Shown: piece by piece, positions 1-7,616 of the stretch
Layout of the letters: every line of letters begins with the position of its first letter
How positions within the stretch are numbered: the stretch's first letter is position 1
Source of the DNA: Planctomycetaceae bacterium
Lineage (GTDB): Bacteria; Planctomycetota; Phycisphaerae; Sedimentisphaerales; Anaerohalosphaeraceae
Direction of reading: 5' to 3'
DNA: 39,197 bases
Assembly (NCBI GenBank): GCA_021372945.1
Contig: JAJFTK010000006.1
Span: 1 to 39,197, forward strand
The notes under the pieces: generated by a model
What the model saw: the letters and a program-made list of their open reading frames with translations, nothing else
What the model was told of the DNA's origin: nothing
Database searches by the model: none
Made by a program: the position numbers and the translations under genes

Positions 1-156
1 TAGCCGCATTTTTGTATGCGCTGACGGAATGGGTCGACTTTTTGGAAAATTGGCTGAGCAAAATGTCAAACACTTCTGGCGTCACCGCGTTGGCCCGGCG
101 ATTTGAATTCGCAAAATGACTTTTTCAGGGACGACTAATTAGCCGTTCTGAGAATA

Positions 157-1302
157 ATGCGCAAAACAACCACAAAAAGAGCATCTCGAGCCGCTTTTCG
201 CATGATCCAGGAAGGTCCTGAAACGACCCGGATGGATGTGTCGGGTGAATTGACGCACCTGACCCTGGGCCGGATCTGGAACCGCGCCGCTCATGCGGTC
301 AACGCGATCCCCAAAGGCAGGCTGATCATCGACACCCAACATGTAAAAGGCTGGGACGGCGCCGGCGTCGGATTCCTGGCTTTTCTAAAAAGCATTGCCA
401 ATAGAAGAGGGCTGACGACAGAGCTGCCGCACCTGGATGAGGACATGCGCAAGCTCATGGAACGCTTCAGCCAGGCATCTGAAACGACTCCTGCACAGGT
501 TGAACCTGCGCCCGGTATTATCGAGACGCTCGGCAGAACAGGGCGGCAATTGGCAGGCGACCTGGCCACGCAGATCGCTTTTTTTGCGCAGACTCTGTTA
601 ACAAGCTTCTGGCTGATCGGCCACCCCAGACGCTTTCGCGCCGGCGACTTCATGAACGCCGTTGAACTTGCCGGATTCCAGGCCATCGGCATCGTTTCAC
701 TGCTGGGCTTCCTGTTCGGGCTGATCATGGCGTTCAGTTCGGCGATGCCGCTGCGGCAATTCGGCGTGGAAGTCTATGTTTCGGACCTGGTCGCCATCGC
801 GCTGGTGCGGGTGCTGGGGCCATTCATCACGGCGATCCTCGTGACCGGCCGCACGGGTTCGGCATACGCCGCGGAGATCGGCACGATGAAGATCAACGAT
901 GAGATTAATGCGCTCAAGGTGATGAACCTTGACCCGGTTGCCTTCCTGGCGGTTCCGCGGGTCCTGGCCACGCTATTGGTGACTCCCCTGCTGACGGTGT
1001 TTGCCAATCTTTTTGGGCTGATCGGTTCGGGGCTTGTCATCACCTCGCTTGGTTATACGACAACGACGTATCTTTCGCACGTGCAGTCGATCCTGACGCC
1101 GACGGATGTGCTGGTCGGTTTGTTCAAAGCGCTGGTCTATGGCGGCCTGATCGGCCAGATCGGCTGTCTTCGCGGCCTGCAGACCAAGATGGGAGCGGGC
1201 GCCGTGGGGATTTCGACGACGCGCGCGGTGGTGTCGGCCATCGTGCTGCTGGTCACGGTCGAGGGCATCTTCTCCGTCCTGCTGAATGCATTGGATATTT
1301 AA
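157..1302 (+). CDS. mlaE: MlaE-type lipid ABC transporter permease with N-terminal STAS (MlaB-like) domain
   Basis: Integral membrane permease of an MCE/Mla transporter, which moves phospholipids between the inner and outer membranes. Residues ~18-100 form a STAS-like domain (VSGELTHLTLGRIWN, then a beta-alpha stretch ending near a run of charged residues). The remaining ~270 residues are the MlaE permease with about five membrane segments and the conserved stretch LVTGRTGSAYAAEIGTMK around residues 228-245. In E. coli MlaB is a separate STAS protein that binds the complex, so this looks like a MlaB-MlaE fusion, a known arrangement. The ATG at 157 is used; an in-frame ATG at 202 would still leave the STAS domain intact. 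The next gene starts 4 bases after the stop, so this is the first gene of a four-gene operon. Confident in the family; the lipid substrate is inferred. Confidence 0.93.
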   Translation: MRKTTTKRASRAAFRMIQEGPETTRMDVSGELTHLTLGRIWNRAAHAVNAIPKGRLIIDTQHVKGWDGAGVGFLAFLKSIANRRGLTTELPHLDEDMRKLMERFSQASETTPAQVEPAPGIIETLGRTGRQLAGDLATQIAFFAQTLLTSFWLIGHPRRFRAGDFMNAVELAGFQAIGIVSLLGFLFGLIMAFSSAMPLRQFGVEVYVSDLVAIALVRVLGPFITAILVTGRTGSAYAAEIGTMKINDEINALKVMNLDPVAFLAVPRVLATLLVTPLLTVFANLFGLIGSGLVITSLGYTTTTYLSHVQSILTPTDVLVGLFKALVYGGLIGQIGCLRGLQTKMGAGAVGISTTRAVVSAIVLLVTVEGIFSVLLNALDI

Positions 1303-1306
1303 AGCT

Positions 1307-2068
1307 ATGGATGAAACCATCATACAAGTAAGCCATTTGACCGGCGGTTTCGGGGACGCTACCGTGCTGGAGGACGTGTCCTTTGAGGTGCGTCGGGGCG
1401 AGATCTTTATCATCCTTGGGGGCTCCGGCTGCGGCAAAAGCACTCTGCTGTACCACATGATCGGGTTGATGAAGCCTTTTGCCGGAAGCATCCTGATCAA
1501 CGGCAAAGATATTGTCACGGCCCGCGGAGACGAAAGGGGCAAGATCCTGTCTTCCTTCGGGGTATCGTTCCAGGCCGGAGCGCTGCTTGGGTCCATGACC
1601 GTCGGCGAAAATGTCATGCTGCCGCTGCGGGAACATTCCAGCCTGCCGCCCAGCGCCGCCGAGTGGATCGCCCGTCAGAAGCTGAGCCTGGTCGGCCTGG
1701 AAGGAACGAGCCATCTGAAACCATCGCAACTGAGCGGCGGCATGCAAAAGCGCGCCGCCCTGGCGCGGGCGATTGCGCTGGATCCGGATATCCTGTTCCT
1801 GGACGAGCCTTCGGCGGGGCTGGACCCGGTTACGGCGGCGCAGCTTGACGGTCTGATCCTGCAGCTTTCCAAAACGCTTGGGGCGACGTTCGTTATCGTC
1901 ACGCATGAACTGCAGAGCATCCGGACACTGGGCGGCCGGGCGATCATGCTGGACAAGAAGACCAAAGGCATCATCGCCCAGGGGTATCCGCGCGATCTGC
2001 AAAACGATCGCACGAACCCGACCGTCTGGAAATTTTTTAATCGTTCCATGGAATTTAACCCGGTATAA
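1307..2068 (+). CDS. mlaF: MlaF-type lipid ABC transporter ATP-binding protein
   Basis: Cytoplasmic ATPase that powers the MlaE permease. All nucleotide-binding motifs are visible: Walker A GGSGCGKST (~residues 38-46), signature LSGGMQKRAALARA, Walker B DILFLDEPSAGLDP and the switch His in VTHEL. Length (253 aa) is normal. A longer reading from 1286 would overlap the permease, but the ATG at 1307 lies 4 bases after the permease stop and gives a family-like N-terminus (MDETIIQVSHL). The gene sits between mlaE and the MCE protein, the usual order. Confidence 0.95.
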   Translation: MDETIIQVSHLTGGFGDATVLEDVSFEVRRGEIFIILGGSGCGKSTLLYHMIGLMKPFAGSILINGKDIVTARGDERGKILSSFGVSFQAGALLGSMTVGENVMLPLREHSSLPPSAAEWIARQKLSLVGLEGTSHLKPSQLSGGMQKRAALARAIALDPDILFLDEPSAGLDPVTAAQLDGLILQLSKTLGATFVIVTHELQSIRTLGGRAIMLDKKTKGIIAQGYPRDLQNDRTNPTVWKFFNRSMEFNPV

Positions 2069-2091
2069 TTGAGGGCAATCGAAAGACGCGA

Positions 2092-3033
2092 ATGGAATCC
2101 AATAGAACCTACTTCAAAATTGGCGTTTTCCTCCTGGCAGCCCTGGCGGCCCTCATTGGAGGGATCCTCTATATCAACGCGGACGTCATCCGCGGCGAGG
2201 CGCTGATCATCGAGACGTACCTGGATGAATCGGTGCAGGGCCTCGGGGTCGGATCGAGTGTGCTTTACCGCGGCGTGGCCATCGGACAGGTCAAGAAGAT
2301 CACTTTCATTCCGCTGGAATACGATCTTGGTCAGCCTGAGATCAGGGATCAATTCGGCCGGTATGTCGTGGTCATAATGGCCATCAAGTCAGACTATTTT
2401 CCGGGCGTCAGCGCTGAATCCAGCGGCGCGCAGAGGGTCATCCAGCATGAGATCGATTCCGGGCTTCGGTTCAAGCTGAGTTACCAGGGGATCACCGGGA
2501 TCGTTTTCATGGAAGCGGATTATTTTCCTAACGCCAAAGCCCCCACCCCACTGCCCTGGAAGCCGAAACATATTTATGTGCCCTCAACACCGAGCCTGGT
2601 CACCAGTTTCACAAAGGCCGTCGAGAAGATATTTTTGCGGCTGGAGAAGATCGATGTCGAGGCATTGTTTGCCAAAATGGAGACTGCGCTGGATACCATG
2701 ACCAAGACGCTGGAGGATGCGCAGATCAGTGAGATCCGCAAAGGCATCCTGGCGCTGGTGGACGAGTTCAGCAAGACCAACCAGGAGGTGCGAGGCTTCT
2801 TGGAACGTTCCGAGCAGGTGCCGGACGATCTTCGCGCGGCGCTGCAGCAGTTTGAACGCACGCTGATGCAGGTCCAACTGCTGATCGGTCGCAATGAGCC
2901 GGACCTGGAAAAGGTGCTCAACGATATGAAGGACCTGGTGCGAAATCTGAAACGGTTTTCGGAAGACCTGAAAAACGATCCGGCCCAATTATTGTTTTCA
3001 CGGCCGCCCAAACCTTCGGAGAGAGTCCAATGA
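2092..3033 (+). CDS. mlaD: MlaD-type MCE-domain substrate-binding protein
   Basis: Periplasmic lipid-binding component of the transporter, anchored to the inner membrane by one N-terminal helix (residues ~8-28). An MCE domain follows at ~38-130, with the family pattern VGSSVLYRGVAIGQVKKI, and then a long helical coiled-coil-like C-terminus (~165-300). MCE proteins form hexameric rings or tubes that shuttle lipid across the periplasm. At 313 aa it is longer than E. coli MlaD (~180 aa) because of the helical tail, resembling the extended MCE proteins of other phyla. It ends in TGA, which overlaps the start of the next gene (ATGA). Confidence 0.93.
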   Translation: MESNRTYFKIGVFLLAALAALIGGILYINADVIRGEALIIETYLDESVQGLGVGSSVLYRGVAIGQVKKITFIPLEYDLGQPEIRDQFGRYVVVIMAIKSDYFPGVSAESSGAQRVIQHEIDSGLRFKLSYQGITGIVFMEADYFPNAKAPTPLPWKPKHIYVPSTPSLVTSFTKAVEKIFLRLEKIDVEALFAKMETALDTMTKTLEDAQISEIRKGILALVDEFSKTNQEVRGFLERSEQVPDDLRAALQQFERTLMQVQLLIGRNEPDLEKVLNDMKDLVRNLKRFSEDLKNDPAQLLFSRPPKPSERVQ

Positions 3034-3653
3034 AGAAATGCATGTTCATGACATTTACCGCGTTCGCTTTGGCGATATTGCCGGGCGGCTGCAGCGTGCC
3101 CAGGCGGGACACGATCGTCAAGCAGACGTTCCTGCTGAAGGTTGACCATCCGGACGAACCGGTTGCGGACCCGATGCCAGCCTGCTTTTACATTCGCATG
3201 ACGCGCGTGGCGCCGGCGTTTTCCGGCAGTCAACTGGTGTATCGCACAGGACCCGTCAGTTACGAGCAGGATTACTACAATACCTACTTGTCATCGCCGG
3301 ACGAGCAGCTTGATGAAATCATCAAACGATGGTTCAGGGACAGCCGACAGTTTATCTGTGATGCGCCTGCCGAAGAAGCAAAGGCCGAAACGCTGACGCT
3401 GGAGTCGCATGTGGACGAGCTGTACGCGGACTTTCAGTCAGCAACGGCTTCGGCGGGCGTCGTACAGATGCATTTTTACCTGAGCCGGTACGATGAAGGC
3501 TGCGGCTGCCCGGTCGAAATCCTCAAGAAGACCTATCGTGTGAGCACTTCGCTGCCGCCAAAGCCAAACCCCAACGAAGTGGTGCACTCGCTCAGCCGGT
3601 CGGTCGCGGCAATCCTGTCGCAACTGGAAAAGGATATCGCGAGCCAACTGTAA
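3030..3653 (+). CDS. ABC-type transport auxiliary lipoprotein (PqiC/YmbA-like)
   Basis: Predicted lipoprotein: hydrophobic signal residues ~4-18 followed by a lipobox ending in Cys (LPGGC). The pattern of a short structured domain with YRTGP and YY.TYLSSPDEQL, followed by a long helical end, fits the auxiliary lipoproteins (PqiC/DUF330-like) found next to MCE operons. They are thought to hand lipid to, or anchor the system at, the outer membrane. The start codon overlaps the mlaD stop by four bases, so translation is probably coupled. Family assignment rests mostly on context plus a YmbA-like sequence; an MlaC-like role is the alternative. Confidence 0.75.
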   Translation: MKKCMFMTFTAFALAILPGGCSVPRRDTIVKQTFLLKVDHPDEPVADPMPACFYIRMTRVAPAFSGSQLVYRTGPVSYEQDYYNTYLSSPDEQLDEIIKRWFRDSRQFICDAPAEEAKAETLTLESHVDELYADFQSATASAGVVQMHFYLSRYDEGCGCPVEILKKTYRVSTSLPPKPNPNEVVHSLSRSVAAILSQLEKDIASQL

Positions 3654-3660
3654 TCACTAC

Positions 3661-3810
3661 CGACCCAAGCAGTTCCTCCGCCTCCATGCGTTTGAGCAGG
3701 CGGTAAAGCCCCGTGAAATCGGGCAACTGGCCGCGAAAGAGCGTCAGCCCCTGCAATTCTCTCTCGATGGCATAGCCGTGCAGCCCGCGGGGCTGATCGT
3801 ACAGGACGCG
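3661..3810 (-). pseudogene. Inverted DNA-binding half of a PadR-family regulator
   Basis: Read on the minus strand, this 150-base segment gives exactly 50 open codons that match the winged-helix core of PadR regulators: VLYDQPRGLHGYAIEREL, then PDFTGLYRLLKRMEAEELL. It has no start codon. The frame runs into a TGA four codons upstream (3826-3824), and downstream the translation no longer looks like PadR. The matching wing and C-terminal helix of a PadR protein lie immediately to the right on the opposite strand (3811-3972). If this segment were flipped, the two halves would join in frame with the spacing normal for the family. So the gene appears to have been broken by a small inversion. No inverted repeats flank the segment. 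Confidence 0.7.
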
Positions 3811-3972
3811 ATGCAGGTCCGTTCAAAGGACGGGCCCTCGAAGCGAATTTACAGGCTTTCCGTACGAGGAAGAAAGTGCTTATCGCGCTGGCTGACGAGT
3901 CTTGTCGCCTATCAAAAACAACTCGATGACCTTGTACTGAAAGCGGCGCAGAAATTGGAGACGAACGCATGA
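3811..3972 (+). pseudogene. C-terminal half of the PadR-family regulator
   Basis: Encodes the PadR wing and C-terminal dimerisation helix: DGPSKRIYRLSVRGRKCLSRW followed by a helix rich in L, K and Q. The reading frame is open further left (a GTG occurs at 3778), but those upstream residues do not resemble PadR. The DNA-binding half is on the other strand at 3661-3810. The TGA stop overlaps the ATG of the aquaporin-CobW gene by four bases (3969-3972), so the intact gene would have been cotranscribed with it. PadR proteins are repressors, so the loss could leave the downstream gene unregulated. The first ~15-20 residues of a normal PadR protein are not found, so the event was not a clean inversion alone. 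Confidence 0.65.
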
Positions 3973-5897
3973 AATCTTACGGATGGCTGCACGAGAGCCT
4001 GGCAGAGATGGCGGGAACCTTCATCCTTGTGTTTTTCGGGACCGGGGTCGTACACGCGGCGGTTCTCACCGAGGCACAAAGCGGTCTTTGGCAGGTAGCC
4101 GTAGTCTGGGGCGCGGCGGTCGGGTTGGCAATCTATGCGGTCGCGGCCATTTCAGGGGCGCACATCAATCCGGCCATGACCATCGCGTTTGCCTTGCAGC
4201 GAGGTTTCCCAGTCAAAAAGATCCCGCATTTTGTGATCTCACAGCTTTTCGGCGCGGTGCTTGCAGCCGCTGTGCTCCACACGATCTTCAGCGGCCCTTT
4301 GACCGCATTCGAACAAAGGAACGGCATCGTTCGCGGCCAGCCCGGCAGCGAACGTTCGGCCATGGTTTACGGCGAGTATTTTCCCAATCCCGCCGTTGCT
4401 GCAAGCATCGGTTTATCGCCGGAATGCGTCAGCATGACAACCGCGTTCTTGGCCGAGGCGGTTGGCACAGGATTGCTGGCGTTCATGGTTTTTGCGTTAA
4501 CCGACCGGCGGAACCAAACGCCCAAGGGAGGCCAGGCGGTGTTGATCGGTCTAACCATTGCGGTTTTGATTTCAGTGATCGCACCGATCACGCAGGCGTG
4601 TTTTAACCCGGCGCGAGATTTCGGTCCTCGTCTTGTGGCCTATGTCGCCGGATGGAAATCGATTGCTATTCCGGGTCCGCGCGGCGGTTTCTTCATGGTC
4701 TATATGCTGGCCCCGGTCTGCGGGGCCGCCGCCGGAGGCTGGCTTTATAAAGCGCTTATTGGAATGGGGTTAACAAATCAGACTGAGGAGAAGATCATGC
4801 AACCGATCAGAATACTGTTCGTCGGCGGATTTCTGGGGGCCGGCAAGACGACCTTGCTGTATCAGGCAGCCAGGCATCTTATGAAGTCGGGCAAGCAGGT
4901 CGGACTGGTGACCAACGACCAGGCGCCGGATCTTGTCGATACGCAGGTGCTGCGGTCGCAGGGGCTCAATGTGCAGGAAGTGGCGGGCAGTTGTTTCTGC
5001 TGCAATTTTCCGGGCTTGCTGAAAGCGGCCGAGAGCTTGCGGGATGGATCTGAGAAGATCGACCTGCTCCTTGCCGAGCCTGTGGGGAGCTGCACGGATC
5101 TATCGGCGACCATTATTCAGCCGATCAAAGATAAATACAATGCAGAGTTTTCAGTCGGACCGCTGTCGGTCCTGATCGATCCGCTTCGCGTGCTATCTGT
5201 ATTGGGGAATGGTCCAGAGACGCTGCATCCCAGCGCCGCTTACATTTATCGAAAGCAGCTTGAGGAGGCCGACCATATTGTCGTGAACAAAAGCGACCTA
5301 CTGGATGATGCCGGACGAACACGGTTGCAGACGCTCCTGCGAAATGAGTTTCCCAAGACGAAGATCACATTCATTTCCTGCAAGACGGGCTTTGGGCTGG
5401 ACGACTGGCTGTCGGATGTGTTGACTGAAACGGCATCGGGCCGTCAGATCCTTGATATTGATTATGATACGTACGCTGAAGGCGAGGCGGTCCTCGGATG
5501 GCTCAATGCACGTTTCAAATTGAGCTCGAAGCAGGCCGCGGATTGGGCCGATTTTGCGCTGAAGTATATGGAGGCAGTTAAGCAGCAGCTCCAGTCAAGG
5601 CATGCACAGATCGGTCATATCAAGCTGTTCCTCGCCGCTGGAGGCAATTCCATATCGGCCAACTTGACTAGCTCGGATGGTCCGGTGCTGCTCACGAAGA
5701 ATGCGGGTGACTTCACGGCTAATGAGACGGAGATGACGTTCAACGCGCGTGTGCAAATCGATCCTGAAGAATTGCAGCAAATGTGCGTTGAGGTTATGAC
5801 GGATCGGTTCCCGCAGATTTCCGCACAGCCAAGCCGCGTGAACTCTCTGCGTCCCGGACGGCCGCAGCCGACCTATCGATATGCAAACACCGTCTAA
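3969..5897 (+). CDS. Aquaglyceroporin fused to a CobW-type (COG0523) GTPase
   Basis: One 642-aa frame holds two proteins. Residues 1-~270 are a MIP channel: six membrane segments, first pore motif AHINPAM, second motif NPARDFGPR, whose Asp is typical of glycerol facilitators (GlpF type). Residues 277-642 are a COG0523/CobW GTPase: Walker A GGFLGAGKTT, metal-binding CxCC (SCFCCNF), LLAEPVG, and NKSD for guanine recognition. Such GTPases act as metal or cofactor insertion chaperones. The CobW part has its own Met (4797) with a strong Shine-Dalgarno GAGGAG at 4785-4790, six bases upstream, and a TGA lies out of frame at 4784. The fusion may therefore come from one indel, and the GTPase is probably also made alone. 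An alternative is a base error at the join. Confidence 0.85.
   Translation: MKSYGWLHESLAEMAGTFILVFFGTGVVHAAVLTEAQSGLWQVAVVWGAAVGLAIYAVAAISGAHINPAMTIAFALQRGFPVKKIPHFVISQLFGAVLAAAVLHTIFSGPLTAFEQRNGIVRGQPGSERSAMVYGEYFPNPAVAASIGLSPECVSMTTAFLAEAVGTGLLAFMVFALTDRRNQTPKGGQAVLIGLTIAVLISVIAPITQACFNPARDFGPRLVAYVAGWKSIAIPGPRGGFFMVYMLAPVCGAAAGGWLYKALIGMGLTNQTEEKIMQPIRILFVGGFLGAGKTTLLYQAARHLMKSGKQVGLVTNDQAPDLVDTQVLRSQGLNVQEVAGSCFCCNFPGLLKAAESLRDGSEKIDLLLAEPVGSCTDLSATIIQPIKDKYNAEFSVGPLSVLIDPLRVLSVLGNGPETLHPSAAYIYRKQLEEADHIVVNKSDLLDDAGRTRLQTLLRNEFPKTKITFISCKTGFGLDDWLSDVLTETASGRQILDIDYDTYAEGEAVLGWLNARFKLSSKQAADWADFALKYMEAVKQQLQSRHAQIGHIKLFLAAGGNSISANLTSSDGPVLLTKNAGDFTANETEMTFNARVQIDPEELQQMCVEVMTDRFPQISAQPSRVNSLRPGRPQPTYRYANTV
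4785..4799 (+). promoter_or_regulatory. Internal ribosome binding site and start for the CobW part
   Basis: GAGGAG at 4785-4790 precedes ATG 4797-4799 by six bases. This is stronger than the site of most genes here and lies exactly at the domain boundary of the fused gene, suggesting independent initiation of the GTPase half. Confidence 0.6.
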
Positions 5898-5959
5898 CCC
5901 GAGGTAGACGCGGTCTTTCCTGATATGTCATGTCGGCTAAATGTCCCGCGAGAAAAGTC

Positions 5960-5988
5960 TTTACAGGAACGCCTTTTATCAGTATGAT
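5960..5988 (+). promoter_or_regulatory. Sigma-70 promoter of tRNA-Thr
   Basis: -35 TTTACA (5960-5965), 17-base spacer, -10 TATGAT (5983-5988), 13 bases before the mature tRNA. Confidence 0.65.
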
Positions 5989-6001
5989 GGGTTTTTCTTT
6001 T

Positions 6002-6073
6002 GCCGAGGTAGCTCAACGGTAGAGCACAGCTTTCGTAAAGCTGGGGTTGAGGGTTCAAATCCCTTCTTCGGCT
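6002..6073 (+). tRNA. tRNA-Thr (anticodon CGU)
   Basis: A 72-base cloverleaf. The acceptor GCCGAGG pairs with CTTCGGC and the D arm is GCTC/GAGC. The anticodon arm CAGCT-TTCGTAA-AGCTG places CGT at positions 34-36 (reads ACG, threonine). The T arm is GAGGG-TTCAAAT-CCCTT and the discriminator is T. The CCA end is not encoded. A T-run follows directly (6073-6077). Confidence 0.95.
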
Positions 6074-6113
6074 TTTTGTGTCGCGGGCATATTGGTATCA
6101 TGGGCATCTAGGG

Positions 6114-6161
6114 CACGGGTTCTCGCCCGTGTAATCAGGTATCACGGGCATCTTGCCCGTG
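6114..6161. repeat. Two palindromic repeats of the CACGGG...CCCGTG family
   Basis: CACGGGTTCTCGCCCGTG at 6114-6131 and CACGGGCATCTTGCCCGTG at 6143-6161. Close copies lie at 7013-7031 and 7617-7635. They occur only between genes, like REP elements. Confidence 0.8.
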
Positions 6162-6184
6162 CTTTTGCGGCCGCCGATTCATCT

Positions 6185-7012
6185 ATGGATACACACGAAA
6201 AATATCAAAAGCTTCAACACATTCTACAATCGTACGGCAAGGCGGCGATCGCGTTTTCCGGCGGGGTCGACAGCACCTTCCTGCTGAAGGCAGCATGTGA
6301 AACGCTGGAGCCGCAGAACGTGCTGGCATGCATTGGCGTCAGCGCTTCGCTGTCGCAGTACCAGTTGAAGCTGGCGCGCGAAATGGCGGCGCTGGCAGGC
6401 GCCGAGTTGGCGGAATTGCCGCTGGATGAGATGAACGATCCGAATTACCAGGCGAACAAAGCGGACCGGTGTTTCCACTGCAAGACGCACCAGTTCAGGA
6501 CCATCAAGGAGTATGCCGCCGGACGGGGGTTTGCCAGAATTCTTTGCGGCAGCAATTTCGATGATCGGAGCGATTACCGGCCGGGGCATCGAGCGGTCGA
6601 GGCGCTGGAGATCGCAACGCCTTTGATGGACGTCGAATTAAGCAAGGCGGAGATTCGAACACTCAGCCGGCGAATGGGGCTGCCGACGGCGGATATGCCC
6701 GCATCGCCCTGCCTGGCCAGCCGCGTGGCTTATGGTGAGTCGATCACCGAAGACAAGCTCCGGCAGGTCGAAGCGGCGGAAGAACTGCTTAGAAGCATGG
6801 GTTTCGTGCAATTTCGCGTGCGGCATCATGGCACGCTGGCACGGATCGAGGTCCCGCAAACTGAGATCGCAAAGACTTTGTCCGAGGACGTGCGGGCAAC
6901 ACTCGTGGCGAGCCTGAAATCGCTGGGGTTTGTCTATGTGACGCTGGACCTGGAAGGTTTCAGGTCGGGCGCAATGAACGACATGCTCAGCCCCGAAGAA
7001 AAATCACGGTAG
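6185..7012 (+). CDS. larE: LarE-type ATP-dependent sacrificial sulfur transferase
   Basis: PP-loop ATPase related to LarE, which adenylates the pyridinium dicarboxylate precursor and donates sulfur from its own Cys while building the nickel-pincer cofactor of lactate racemase and related enzymes. Seen: PP-loop AFSGGVDST (~residues 22-30), RCFHCK, and the sacrificial-Cys region PASPCLASR (~residue 178). Length 275 aa is normal. The frame can be extended left to 6047, but that would lie inside the tRNA; ATG 6185 gives the family N-terminus. No larA, larB or larC is nearby, so the client enzyme is not in this window. A 24-bp near-copy of the tRNA-Thr anticodon region lies just downstream. Confidence 0.92.
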   Translation: MDTHEKYQKLQHILQSYGKAAIAFSGGVDSTFLLKAACETLEPQNVLACIGVSASLSQYQLKLAREMAALAGAELAELPLDEMNDPNYQANKADRCFHCKTHQFRTIKEYAAGRGFARILCGSNFDDRSDYRPGHRAVEALEIATPLMDVELSKAEIRTLSRRMGLPTADMPASPCLASRVAYGESITEDKLRQVEAAEELLRSMGFVQFRVRHHGTLARIEVPQTEIAKTLSEDVRATLVASLKSLGFVYVTLDLEGFRSGAMNDMLSPEEKSR

Positions 7013-7057
7013 CACGGGCACCTTGGCCGTGTTGGTACCGCCGGCGTCCCGCCGGCA
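7013..7057. repeat. Palindromic repeats downstream of larE
   Basis: Adjacent copies of two repeat families: CACGGGCACCTTGGCCGTG (7013-7031) and a GGTACCGCCGGC...GCCGGC unit (~7034-7057). The same pair recurs at 7617-7702. Confidence 0.75.
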
Positions 7058-7071
7058 CTTTAAAGATCGCC

Positions 7072-7095
7072 CAGCTTTCGTAAAGCTGGGATTGA
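7072..7095 (+). repeat. 24-bp near-copy of the tRNA-Thr anticodon region
   Basis: Matches tRNA-Thr positions 6027-6050 at 23 of 24 bases (one G to A), including the whole anticodon stem-loop. It can fold as the same hairpin. It may be an att-like footprint, a tRNA fragment, or chance membership of a hairpin repeat family. Confidence 0.6.
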
Positions 7096-7103
7096 CGTAC
7101 AAA

Positions 7104-7133
7104 CAAAAAAGCCCGACCAACCGGCCGGGCTTT
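7104..7133 (-). terminator. Rho-independent terminator of rplU
   Basis: On the minus strand AAGCCCG pairs with CGGGCTT (loop ~10 bases), followed by six T. It lies 24 bases after the rplU stop. Confidence 0.85.
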
Positions 7134-7156
7134 GAGATCCTCTATTCAGAACGTTC

Positions 7157-7483
7157 TTAGGCTTCGATGCTGTCGATGATGACCTGCAGATATTTCTGCC
7201 TGTGGCCGACGCGCCTGCTGAATTTCTGCGGGCGAAAATGCGTCGGGTACAGCTTGGGTCCTGCAACGACCGCGTCCTGGGCCGAGACCTTGAAGCTGGC
7301 AACGACTTTGGCGCCGTCCAGGTAAGGCGTGCCGACCTTGACAGTCTGGCCGTCCGAGACAAACAAAACCTTATTGAGTTCGATGGTCTTGGCATCGGGC
7401 GCCGCTTCGGTCAGCTCGATATTGATGACATCACCTTTTGAGACTTTATATTGTTTACCGCCTTGTTCAATAATCGCGTACAT
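7157..7483 (-). CDS. rplU: 50S ribosomal protein L21
   Basis: Large-subunit ribosomal protein that binds 23S rRNA. It begins with the hallmark MYAIIEQGGKQYKV and has the C-terminal FRPQKFSRRVGHRQKYLQV with its basic RNA-binding residues. Two ATGs are adjacent (7486 and 7483). GGAG lies five bases before the second and only two before the first, so 7483 is chosen (108 aa, normal length). Unusually, rpmA (L27) does not follow; the gene is a single transcription unit with its own promoter and terminator. Confidence 0.96.
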   Translation of the reverse strand: MYAIIEQGGKQYKVSKGDVINIELTEAAPDAKTIELNKVLFVSDGQTVKVGTPYLDGAKVVASFKVSAQDAVVAGPKLYPTHFRPQKFSRRVGHRQKYLQVIIDSIEA

Positions 7484-7552
7484 CATAACTCCGGCTACAT
7501 GATTTTCGTTTCGTTTGTGCTTTTTAATCTTTCCAAAAATTTAGAATGGGGT

Positions 7553-7581
7553 ATTTTAGGGATTCGTATTATCTTTGTAAA
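7553..7581 (-). promoter_or_regulatory. Sigma-70 promoter of rplU
   Basis: On the minus strand: -35 TTTACA (7581-7576), 17-base spacer, -10 TAAAAT (7558-7553). The leader would be about 60 bases. Confidence 0.65.
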
Positions 7582-7616
7582 GAACTTTTTCGGAGCACGC
7601 CGATAAATTTTCGTAG

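Noticed and set aside
3661..3810. Programmed invertible switch
   Set aside because: No inverted repeats flank the segment and no recombinase is near; a one-off micro-inversion or assembly error is simpler, although read mapping could overturn this.
6047..6184. N-terminal extension of LarE
   Set aside because: It would start inside the tRNA and read through palindromic repeats; the family N-terminus begins at 6185.
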